From Larix kaempferi (Eukaryota; Streptophyta; Pinopsida; Pinales; Pinaceae): a stretch of 64,000 nt of DNA. The stretch is from positions 1,845,501 to 1,909,500 of the forward strand of contig BSBM01000261.1 of NCBI GenBank assembly GCA_027924585.1. Direction: 5' to 3'. Shown here piece after piece: positions 21,214 through 31,456 of this stretch (position 1 is its first letter; every line of letters starts with the position of its first letter). Under the pieces are notes generated by a model. It had not been told where the DNA came from and did no database searches. It saw only the letters and a program-made list of their open reading frames with translations. Position numbers and translations under genes: made by a program.

Positions 21214-23508
21214 CTATATAGAAAATAGATGTGCATTAGGAAGACTGTCTTCAATGTTTGTCGGCTCTTCTCCTGTCTCAATCCTTGACAGATGATCGGG
21301 TCCCAAGTTCAGTCTACCTGGCTTAACAATAATCTCAAAGTCATATTCCTGGAACAACAGTAGCCATCTGCATATGCATCCCCCTAACCCTGGATTATTG
21401 ACCAAGTATTTCAATGCAGAATGGTCAGTGAACATAAGGAAGTGCGCACCAAGCAAGTAATGTCTGAATTTCTATAGGGCATATACCATCGCAAGGCCTT
21501 CCCTCTCGGTAGTAGTATAGTTCTTTTCTGCTGTTGAGAGCTTCCTGCTCGAGAATGCAATAGGGTGGTCAATACCTCCTTCTCCTGGCTGAGCTAATAC
21601 GATTCCCAGGGAAATGCATGATGCGTCAACATGGACATGGAATGGCTTCGTCCAGTCTGGAAAGACTAGAATCAGTGCAGTCACCATCTTTTCTTTTAGT
21701 GTATCAAAACCCTGTTCGCATTCCGCGTTCCAAATGAATGGTGCGTCTTTCTTTAGCAGCTTCTCCATTGCTGCGGTTATCTGTGCGTAACCCTTTATAA
21801 ATTTCTTGTAGTATCTAGTATGTCCTAAGGCAGAGCGCAACATCTTGACTGAATTTGGTGTTGGAAAGTTCACAATTATTGCGATCTTCGCGGGATCCAC
21901 CATCAATCCTTGCTTACAAACAATGTGCCCAAGTAGAATCCCATAAGGAACACAAAAAATACACTTCTTTAGATTTAAAGAGATCTGATGCCGTCGAAAC
22001 TTCTTAAGCATCATTCTGAGGTTCGCGCAATGGTTCTTCAATAGACCAAACACAGTCCAATAATCAAAATAGGCTTCGAGAAACTTGTGCATGAAATATT
22101 TAAATGCTGCAACGACAATTTTGGAAAATATGGTTGGTGCGTTCTTCAGGCCAAAGGGCATTACATTGCACTGGAACGACCCCCATTCTGTAGCAAAAGT
22201 CGTCTTATGCCTGTCTACGGGATCAATCCTTATCTGATGATACCCCGAAAAACCATCAGTAAAAGAATAGGCCTCATTCCCTCCAACATTATCAAGCACT
22301 TCATCCGTGAATGGAGTAGGGAATGGGTCGTGCATGGAAGCATCATTCAGTTTTCTGAGATCCACACAGATCTTGATCTCACCCTTCGCCTTCTTGTCTT
22401 GAACGACCATGGGACTAATCCACTCTGATTCCTCGACAGGTTCAATGATTCCTGCTTCAAGCATCTTATCCAACTCTGCGCGTACTCTTTCTTTGTAGCG
22501 CAAATTTAGTTTGTACGGTCTCTTCTTCACGGGATTTGTGCCTGGATTCAAAGGTATTTTAATGACTCTTAGGTCTCCCAGAATTCCTTTAATTTCTGTA
22601 AATTTTGTCAGAAACAACTCCTGATACTCATGTAGAGTGTCTGCGATCTCTGCAACAGTCTGATCGTCCCAATAGTCTCCGATTGCTGCGAACTTCGGTT
22701 CTTCGCTTGTGCCAATATTCACCTTCTGTGTTTTTACTGGTCCTCTCATATCTGGGATTTCTAACGGTGGTCCTTCTACGTCGCGCACACCCTCCGATTC
22801 TAGTATGTTTATGTTGCGCGGATCATCGTCATCATCTTCCTTTCTATCACCATCTTCTTCATGTTCCTTCCATTCCAAGTGTAGGTTCATAGGAACGCTA
22901 TCTGCCTCGAAGAATTCTTCCCATGTAGTATCTTCAGGAAGACAGTCTCCCCTGAATATGCGTTCCTTAATTAATTGCAATGCCTCATGGATCAACAGGT
23001 TCTCGTCCTCGAAGCTAAAGTCCCTCTGGAAGTTCGCAGTCAACATTTCCCAATCAGTGGTTTCCCTGCGCAACTCTAGGTCTAGGTACCATTTCTTTGG
23101 AATGCCCTCATCGAGCGTATGTACAAATAGATGCACCCATTCTTCATGTGGCCTTTCCAGCCATTTCTGCGAACAGACTTCAATGTGCTTACTAGGATCT
23201 GTTTGTCCATTAAAATTTTCAAAGGGTAAAGTAACCCGGTCAACAAACTGAACGTGCATGTTAATTCTGCATTGATCCCACGTGGTCAATGTGTGCTTGT
23301 GCGCATTCCACCATCTGGCGGGTGTTTTGCGCAGTTCCATATCCAATGTTGGTAATTTGTGCTCATTTTCAATAGTTGCAGTGTATTCTTGGATGAAAGT
23401 GTAAAAATTAGCAGAACCATCATATGTGGGAATAAGACTTACCTCCTTTCCAATCCAGCAGAGTGATTTCGTAACCTGCGCGCATCTTCTTGCTGATACT
23501 TCATGCAT
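21214..23508 (-). pseudogene. Family C RT-RNase H with gag-like N-terminal modules
   Basis: A frame of 678 codons runs 23508-21472; RNase H ends in 21456-21214 after a stop. Residues about 25-200 are not RT: two stretches (ELRKTPARWWNAHKH...TTWDQC and DEGIPKKWYLDLEL...TDWEML) have the look of retrotransposon gag cores. An acidic linker (near 22840-22770) follows, then RT from about residue 300. The RT active site reads YFDY (22071-22060), where active enzymes have YxDD, so the second catalytic Asp is lost. RNase H blocks HVDASCISLG and TDHSALKYLV are seen. Confidence 0.88.
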
Positions 23509-23625
23509 TCGGCTTTGCCAATTTTCCAGCCCTGCCTCCGAATCAGAGACGCAGGAGCTGTCACATCTCCAGCTGAGTGTACCATCTGCAGTAGGATTAA
23601 TGTAATCTTCCTGGTTCGATGTGAG

Positions 23626-24618
23626 CTAGTATAGTCTATCTAAGTCTTGAGCCTTGGATTCCTCCTGAATCGGCTCACTGTATTTGTCACCATCTGCAGG
23701 ATCCAACAGTGCGATGACCCTAAGATGCTTCCCTTCAAATATCATCTTCTTTGTTTTTAAGTTGATGATAGCCAAGTTATCAATAACCCAGTCAATTCCT
23801 AGCAGTGCAGGAAAAGGCTGACTATCATCCACAATCTCGATAACTTCAAAGTATGCATGACTTTGGACTCCATCGATGTCGACTATCACGTTAGCTAACC
23901 GGCCAAAAGGTATGACTTTCTCTTGGTTATCCATCCTCAGCTAGATAGGTGACCATGACAACTTTGGTCGACCCATCTGCTGCCATGTCTGCTTCGTTAA
24001 GACATTTACTTCGGATCCCAGATCAAGGATGACTTCATCCATTTCAAAATCTCCTATCTGCGCGGTAAGTCTCATTTCTCGGCCTGTTCTTTTATGCTTC
24101 CTTATGTGATGTACTGCACTATCAGAAGTCTCTGTTCCGGTCTGCGGCTCATACTGGTTTATGAGCTTCTGCAGCTCTACTATGGCATTTTCACTTTTGA
24201 GTAGCTTCATGCAGCTTCGCAAGAACTGCGCAACGGAAGTGCTGACATCCGTCGCAGTGCTTGTTTTATCATAAGCCGCTGACATGTATTCAACATGCGG
24301 TGCTTCACTGTGCAACGGGATCCGCTGTGACTCTATTGCTGGTTCTCTGAAGGTATCCCGCGCATCGATAAAGACTTCCTTGTTCTTTCGTAGGTCGAGA
24401 GCAGGTATTTTTTCAGGAGCTTTCCTTATCCATACTGTCTCAAGAGGATTCTGCCTTGTGTGAGCCTCCCCTGATGTGGAAGCTTTTGCTCCCCTATCGC
24501 GGCCTATCTGAGCGCCACTACGCGTGACCACATTGATGCTCGGGTCTACTGGTCTGCTCTCCACTGCGATCCACTGGACGTTCGTGTTTGGTGCATCCGT
24601 CCGTCTTCTTTTTTGCAT
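23626..24618 (-). pseudogene. Family C protease region
   Basis: The frame 24618-23941 carries the end of gag and the protease active site LDLGSEVNVL near its C-terminus. After a TAG at about 23943-23941 the second half follows (23934-23626) with the flap and the hydrophobic LLGIDW block typical of the family. The enzyme would cleave the polyprotein. One stop separates the active site from the second half. Confidence 0.82.
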
Positions 24619-26127
24619 TTCAATCTCTAGTACTGGGAAATATTCAATAACATGCTCAAATGATTTACAATAATTGCACGTAGTGCATGGGTTAACACAA
24701 TCTCTAGATACGTGACCTGGCTGGCCACAATTATAACAAATGACCTGGATGTGGCCTCTTCCCTATGCTGGGCCAGCATTTTTTCCTCTGCCGCGGTATC
24801 CAACACCACGACCTCTGTATCCTCCTTGGTCATATTGTGCATTCTCTTGTTTCAACTGGTTATCTTCTTTTACGTGGTACAAGCCAGCGCCTCTCATTGA
24901 GTCCATATCTCGTTTTCTCTCATTCATTCGCTCATATGCGCGACAGTTGGATTCATCATGTCCAACTGATTTATAGAAAGTGCAGTATAATTTTTTTGGT
25001 TTTTTCACATACTTTTGTATGAGATAGCAGTCTTTAGGTCTGTGTCCTGTGGTTCTACAAATTTCACACCATGGGGCCTGATTCTGATTTATTGGGATGG
25101 GCGCACCACTATTAAGATAGTCGCGGAATAAAGGGAAATGCTCCCAATCATGGCCTTCTCCTTTACAACTTGTACACCATACCTCATGTCTAGGTTCATA
25201 CCTTTGTTCTTTTCCATTCTTCATGCTTTGCGGCTCTAGTGTCAGGGTGGTTAGTTGGTTCTGGATCTGAGACATTCTAGAACTAGTCTCACCAATCGGC
25301 GAAGCCTCTAGATTCATTGCGATCTCTAAGGCCTCTGCCAGCGACGTAACCATCTGCTACATCAATGGTAATATAATATGGGGCAACAACACAACAATGA
25401 ACCATTCCTTATGCTGTTCCCGGGCTATAACAAATCTCACTTGGTCTAATAGGGTTTTAAAATTCTGATCAAACTCCCAAACTGTTTCAGTCGGTTTCTG
25501 CTTTATTTATTTCAACTCGGTTATAAACTAAGATTCAGATTTGGGTATTTTAAACTCTGCCACAAGCGCAGCTTTAATTTCTGTGAGGGTTCTCGACTGT
25601 GTGTTAGAGTACTTCATGAACCAATGTAAATCTCTATCCCTGAAAGTGGTGATGAGCTGTGCTCTCTTCACGGCATCATCTTGGATTTGTCTTACACTCC
25701 ATACGACTTCACAAAGGAACCAATGCTAGTTAGGGTCTTCTAGGCCAGTTCCTTTGAATATCGGCAGCTTCATATCTGTATTTTCCATTGTCCTATTAGG
25801 TAGTGGGGCGCCCGGATTAGTGCGCGGCTGCTGTAAAGGGCTCTGTGCAGTGAAAAAAAATGGGCTTATCGGGATAGACATACTGGGCTGAGTATTCTGC
25901 GGGGTGGGCTGCGTAGCGAGTGGGTTTTGAGATAAAGGTGGTGCGGTCTCTGCAGCCGGTGGGTTCTCAAGGGTAAATGGTAGTGCGTCTTCGTTGTCAA
26001 GGTCACAAGGAATATCAGTATCAATATGGAATCCAGGGCCTCCAAGATTCTTATTAAATTTATACCTCTTACCACTTCTAAGATTATGGGTATCTTCGTC
26101 AGAATCACTATATATACTGTTTACCAT
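24619..26127 (-). pseudogene. Family C gag with five zinc-finger-like motifs
   Basis: ATG at 26127 starts an acidic, then proline-rich segment to a TAG at 25726. The capsid-like core follows (about 25720-25400, WFMKYSNTQSRTL block, stops near 25507 and 25362). An open frame 25353-24763 holds CTSCKGEGHDWEHF, CEICRTTGHRPKDC and CTFYKSVGHDESNC, then an RG-rich tail (YRGRGVGYRGRG). After a stop, CYNCGQPGHVSRDC (CCHC) and CTTCNYCKSFEH complete the array. Gag would package element RNA. Five cysteine-rich motifs in a row is more than the usual one or two. Confidence 0.83.
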
Positions 26128-26208
26128 GACAAACTTAAGAATATTACTGCATTCTTAAAACACCTTTCTCATCTAATAACATCTTAATGTATAGACTGAG
26201 ATTGTTCA

Positions 26209-26655
26209 GCAACTTACCTTGGAATCCTCCGAAAAAGTATGCTTCTGCTTGGCTGTAGGATTGAGTGTGTCTACAGCAAATTCTGTTACGAAGCCTTCTA
26301 GCATATGATCGACCCAAAATTCAACTGCGCGTGTCAACGGGTTGTCTATTGCTTTGAGATGCGCTATGAGCTCGGGAGTCCACTCTGTAGGAACTCCTCC
26401 TTGAAAACAGGTTTTCTTTTATGCGAGCCGCGAGATCCACGCGTGCAGCTCGTTTGGAAATGATGCACATAAAATATTGTGAACATCTTTCCACATATAT
26501 CTATCCGACCACTGTGTGTCACATATACGCAGATGTCTATTCTCTTTCCTTGCAAAGTCTCTTATGGTCTTGTCCCACCAAGCTTGGATTTTTGTCTTTT
26601 CAAGATGCCAATTGTCAGAGCCTTCCGGGAACTGGTATTCTTCGTCACACATCAC
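26209..26655 (-). pseudogene. Family C leader ORF upstream of gag, unknown
   Basis: Just inside the 5' LTR, an ORF starts MMCDEEYQF at 26655, has one TAA at about 26421-26419, and continues to about 26209 (SEDSK end). It shows no known domain; it is charged and Trp-rich (WWDKTIRDF, DRYMWKDVHN). At its end the sequence AAG/GTAAGT (26217) is a perfect splice donor. An AG at 26135-26134 would join it in frame to the gag start, removing 84 bases. Tat-type elements such as Ogre can carry an extra ORF before gag; similarity to those proteins was not tested. Confidence 0.5.
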
Positions 26656-26698
26656 GATTGCAACTCATCACGGATTCTAGCGCGACAATGAAACCATT

Positions 26699-28362
26699 TG
26701 TTGGCTATAACTGACCCAGAGGTTTTCTATAAGACCCAGGTTCTTCATGGTTTCCCTTTGACCAACAAAACCCCTTCGCACCGGCCCTTTCGGAAACAAC
26801 CTGTGATCAGGTTGAGGTCTCACCCGAGGTGTATCTATGGGGTGCTGCGGAATCAGGTTTCCACAATAAGTGACGAGTTGCATGGACGGATGTACTGTGC
26901 AGCACAACAGGGGGTAAGCGCTGCGAGGTGAGACTGCGTAGCGATGGGCAGCACTACGGTCTGCACCACTAAGTTCTTCCGCTACGGGGCTTCTATTGAA
27001 ATTGTGAACGATGCAGTTCAACTTTATACTCGATTACCTTGAAAATGATTAAGGTTCTAAATTGAGTATCACTCATCCACTCATTCAACTAATCAAATGA
27101 TTATCCATCTACTATTCGTTCATCCACTTGGTATGGTTACGATTTGAGCATATTCTACTGATACCTATCTAATTGTTATGCATTTGTTCTATTGTGCATA
27201 AGGAAGTACTTAAGTGATCTCTTAATACTTAAGCAACTAACTGACTCACTGCTCTCAAACATAAACTAAATCTTCACCATTCATCTATTCATGCAGAACT
27301 TAACATATAATCTCCATACTTCTTTTGATGGAAAATGCATACAACAGTTCTCTCATAACAACATGCAAGGAAACATCTAGACATTCATTTATAGAAAACA
27401 TAGATAAGCATTCATCCATAAAACATAATCGCACAACACAATATTTAACGTGGTTCACTCCCCAAGATGGGAAGCTACGTCCAGAATAACGGTTGGTAAT
27501 ATATATCTTTAAAAGGGATGGGGACAACCGTTCTTAGTCTGCGCACTCAGCTGCAGTCTCTCCTTCCTCTCGGATATGTCTCTATGCACACAGCTGCAGA
27601 GCCTTTACAATCTTCTCAACTCAAAAGAGATTTTACAATACAACATCCAGAACCCAAAAATGTAACAACAAAAAGTAACCCCATCCCATACAAAATTGAC
27701 TTCTTAAATAGACCATGCCCGAAGGTCATGTCTTTACAATGCCAAAGACCTAAACCCAACAACCCTTAGGGTTTACAAAACTATGCCGGTTTCCCTAAAC
27801 CGGCTTGCTGGCATCTGGTAGCGTCTGCTTCATCGTGGTGGTTCTCCACGTCTTCATTCTGTCACATTCGGCCTTCCTGTCACACGCGTGCCAATAGGTC
27901 ACTTTCATTGAACCGTTCATCTGTAACGGTCTCTCCCACTAGGCCTGCCAAGCCATCGCTTTCCCTAAGCTGTCCTTTCCTTAACAAACTTGTGCATTGG
28001 CCGCCTTCCTGATTTGCTCATGCCCGCTGCTCGGCACTCCTGGAGCATATTTCCAAAATTAGACCACTACTAGTCCATTCGGTACTTGTACCTAATCCTT
28101 GTCCAACACTCCGCTTTGCTGGCTCCACGTGGCCCGACTGCTTCATAGCACTGCTTCCTCGCAGCGGTGGTCTTCGCGGTACTTCCAAAATTCGGATGCT
28201 GCGCACAAATTCGCAGCATGGTCAAAACTTGGATGTTGCGCAAAACTTCGCAGCACCCTCAACACTTAGACAAAATTACATATTCTTATGAGATGCGCTC
28301 AGCTCAACTTTTCCTGCTTATCAAAAGTGTTACCAAAACTTTGTCCCAACCTGGGCCCAACA
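26699..28362 (-). repeat. Family C LTR (5' LTR in element orientation)
   Basis: It is 1664 bp, followed on the right by CACTA (28363-28367). Next to its left end the minus strand reads AATGGTTTCATTGTCGCG. A primer-binding site normally begins TGG within a few bases of the LTR, so TGGTTTCATTG (26696 downwards) is the candidate. I do not recognise the matching tRNA. Confidence 0.9.
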
Positions 28363-28646
28363 CACTACTATGTCACATTGGACACCTTTGTGTTCCTTCA
28401 AGCGAGCATGCCAAGATGATTTGGGAAGCGCATTACAGTCGGGTCACTGGGCATTTCAGGGCCGAGAAAACAGTGGCATTACTGCAGAAGTATTTCTATT
28501 GGTCGAACCTCCGACAAGACATCAAGAAGTACATCCAATCCTGCACTGCTTGCGCCATTGCCAAACCGTCCATCAAGAAGCAAGGCCTCTATACTCCGTT
28601 GCCTACTCCCAGTCGACCTTGGGAATCCATATCCATGGATTACATG
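28363..28646 (+). pseudogene. Family A integrase, unit A2, zinc-binding piece
   Basis: This second piece of the A2 integrase has AHYSRVTGH and SCTAC forming the HHCC zinc-binding domain. It continues to ESISMDYM, where element B2 enters. The piece is only 284 bp between two independent retrotransposon insertions. It begins with the second CACTA and ends with the first ACATG (28642-28646). Confidence 0.9.
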
Positions 28647-29620
28647 TTTTATACCTCCATATTCCACAGTGTCGCATCTCCACCACAAAAAGAGTTGACG
28701 ACACTTCCCCTACTGCTTAAAACACCCAGAAGAGAAAAATGATGAGTGATCCTTGAAGGAAAACCTACCCTGTCAAGAATCAACCTAGCTGAGACTTCAT
28801 TTACCCTAACTACCGCGTCTTGCTCAGTTTTAGAGGTGCGGTAGTCCGTACTACCGCGCTATGCTATTTCCCTGACACGCAGTACTACCGCGTTATGCTC
28901 TGTTCTAGAGGCGCGGTACACTTTTTTTAGCCTTTTTGCCATGGCTTGTGGGATTTTGATTTTCGAGAGATTTTGGAGGATTGGGGTCCCTGATTCGATC
29001 CTAACTCACTTTCTGTGATTAGTAGGCCTGATCCACTAAACTCTCCCTAGATCCACCCTTCTCTCTTGTTGGTTAACCCTACCACACACTATAAGAGAGA
29101 GGCATTCCATGAGCAATGAGGAGGACTCTTAGAGGTATCAAACTTATGATCTTGCAGCTTTGTGGAGATAGCTAGAGGAGGAAGCACTTGGAGCTGGAGG
29201 ATTGACTTGGACATCAAGCAACCTTTGTAAGCATTCTTCAAGTTTCTAATAAAATAACTTGTCTTGTTTTACCCATTTCATGTGTACTATATGAGTTTCT
29301 GACATGGAATGTATCTAGTCCAGATTTGAATTTAATATTTACTTCAAGGTATTTGGAAGCTTGTATGCTTGTTCCTTGTTTGATTTCAACAGGTTCTACA
29401 TTGGAGCGTTGGGATCAAGAGTCGGAAGCGGGACAAACGTCGAATTGAAAGGTGAGTTATGTCTTTCATCTTTTCTGAATGCATGTAATCTTGTTGTGAA
29501 AATTAGATCAGGAAATTCAAGGTAGCATTTGTTTAGTTTTGTCTTATCTTAGAGTTAGTTAGAAATCTGCTTTAATTTAAGAGAATTTTGACTTATCCGT
29601 AGGGAAAAATTCTACCAACA
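28647..29620 (+). repeat. Family B LTR (5' LTR of B2)
   Basis: It is 974 bp, with a TACCGCG/CGCGGTA cluster at 28811-28919. Two intron-like segments, 29227-29392 and 29452-29602, have GTAAGC and GTGAGT donors and CAACAG and CCGTAG acceptors. They are conserved in position in the other two family B LTRs. Confidence 0.9.
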
Positions 29621-31456
29621 AGAATGGCGACTCCGCTGGTTTGAATTCCATTTGATTGATATGAGTTCACTCTCATCCAATTTTTGATTGTGACTTTTTC
29701 TTTCTCTTCAAACTAGTATTGAATTTTGGTCTTTTTTGACCCATTTCTTCCCTCCTCTCTGTATTTTTCCTCCCTGTGTGATCAGTGAGTCCTCTGGGTC
29801 TGCAGCAAACTTGAAAATCTCATCTTTCTTTTCAAAAGTTGGGCTTTTCCATATTTTGAAACAGTACCGCGCCCTCTGCATTGACCACAGCGCGATAGTA
29901 CCCGCGTATCCTGCATTAATACCAGAGCGGTAGTACAACAGTACCGCGCTATAGTTTGACTCTGCCACGCGGTAGTGTCTGCATACTGTCAATTTTTCTT
30001 GCTTGCTTGGTTTACTGAGTCATTTCTTGATTTCCTCTGCCTTAGTTGGTATTTTCTGTTTGCTGTTACCATCCTGTTCATTATACAGTCTGTGTGGTGT
30101 GCTTATTTCTTTTTTGTGAGCTTGATTATTTTGTGAGTTAGTGGCATTATTGGCACATTGGGTCACCTTGTCAGTGTGATTGCATTGGCTTGATCTTCCA
30201 GACCATTACTACTGTGCTCTGTTATTGAATTGTGTAGCTTTCATAGTCACATTGTTTCCATTATTATCATTAAAATCCATATTGAAAGTCGTCATTGGAA
30301 AACATTTGTGTTATTTTAATTAAAATGGTCTAGTAGCATCATTGTGCATTAGGAAGTGAACCATTGAAATTTGCCACAGAAATTCTCATTTTTTTTGAAG
30401 CATCTTAGTTGTAAGATTAGTGAATTGGAAAGAAGTGTTCATTTCAGTTTGGCTCTATTTACAGAAAGAAAACAAAAAGTTCTTGTTTTGGTTTTTAATT
30501 GCTTGTGAAAGTTTCATGCATTTATGATCGAAGAACTCTCTCTCTTCCATAGCTAGTTTTCATCGAACACAAGGCTTATTTCGATTCATTCTCACTTGCA
30601 TGGTTTGGGTCGTCACAACACCACCAAGTTTCACGTCCATTTACCCGATTGAGTAATACAACCACTAAAATTAATCTCTCTAACTAAACCAACATTAACC
30701 TCACTTGAGGAAATCAAAAGAATTTGGTAGTTAGGTAGGACACCGGGGATAGGCATCAAAATAATTCCCCCTTGTCATTTTCATATGAGACATAGTTGTT
30801 GTCCTCTAGGGAACTAAAATCCTCTAGTATTTATTGACACGGTCACAGCCAGTTTGTGGAGGGGCCTCCTGACTGTTTTTAACTTTCACGGGTTAAACGA
30901 CCGTGAGATTGAGAACCGGTCGGACTTTGTGGAATGCCGCACTCCACTTAGCCCTAAGGCAACATCGATCATTGTCTTCCTTGTAATTCATAGTAATGCA
31001 AGGGTGATAAGGCAGAAGCACCCAAAACCTTTTCCAATGTGTCATGAACGAGGTAGCTTAGTGACTTTTCTACTAGGGCTCTTTTACCCAGGATCCCTTT
31101 CGGTAGAGGGATATCCTTCTCATATCGGTCTCTCATGTTGTATTGTTCGACTTGGATTTCATCACCTTGCGAAGGATACAACTTGTTGAGGTCTCCAGCT
31201 CTTAGTTAGGAGTTTTCTTGTTATCTCATCTTTATAGAGGGTCATTTTTCTTTTTAGTGACTGCTTGTTGGCATTCTGGACATTATTTTTCTCAGCTCGC
31301 TTATTGAGACACCGGTCTTAGTATAGATTTTAGAGATTGCCTTTTTTGGGCCTGCAAGCCTTGCTTTTTCTAGCTCCTCTTCTGCACACTCGGCTGCATT
31401 AGAGTTTTTGAGTTCTTTGTTACGAAACTGCCCCCGGATTTCATTTTCCTGCCATC
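29621..31456 (+). other. B2 leader with primer-binding site
   Basis: TGGCGACTCCGCTGGT at 29625-29640 is the primer-binding site. A second TACCGCG/CGCGGTA cluster lies at 29861-29975. The leader ORF at 30854-31189 matches B1 5224-5535. Otherwise the stretch is AT-rich and without recognisable content. Confidence 0.7.
30854..31189 (+). CDS. Conserved leader ORF of family B (B2 copy), unknown
   Basis: It has 111 codons, starts MWRGLLTVFNF and ends HHLAKDTTC. It is collinear with the B1 copy except for eight extra residues near position 44. The frame has stayed open in both copies while gag of B2 has acquired stops, a weak hint of coding. No domain is recognised. Confidence 0.4.
   Translation: MWRGLLTVFNFHGLNDREIENRSDFVECRTPLSPKATSIIVFLVIHSNARVIRQKHPKPFPMCHERGSLVTFLLGLFYPGSLSVEGYPSHIGLSCCIVRLGFHHLAKDTTC

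Larger units (their letters stand above)
14844..28362 (-). mobile_element. Family C (Tat/Athila-side Ty3/gypsy) retrotransposon, full length
   Basis: It is 13.5 kb, flanked by perfect CACTA target duplications (14839-14843 and 28363-28367), with LTRs of 1663 and 1664 bp that start TGTTGG and end CCCAACA. Coding is on the minus strand in the order leader ORF, gag, protease, RT, RNase H, integrase, accessory ORF. The polypurine tract is TTAGGGGCA next to 16506. The LTRs differ visibly, roughly one base in ten over the first 300 positions counted by eye, so the insertion is old. All coding regions are broken. Confidence 0.93.
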
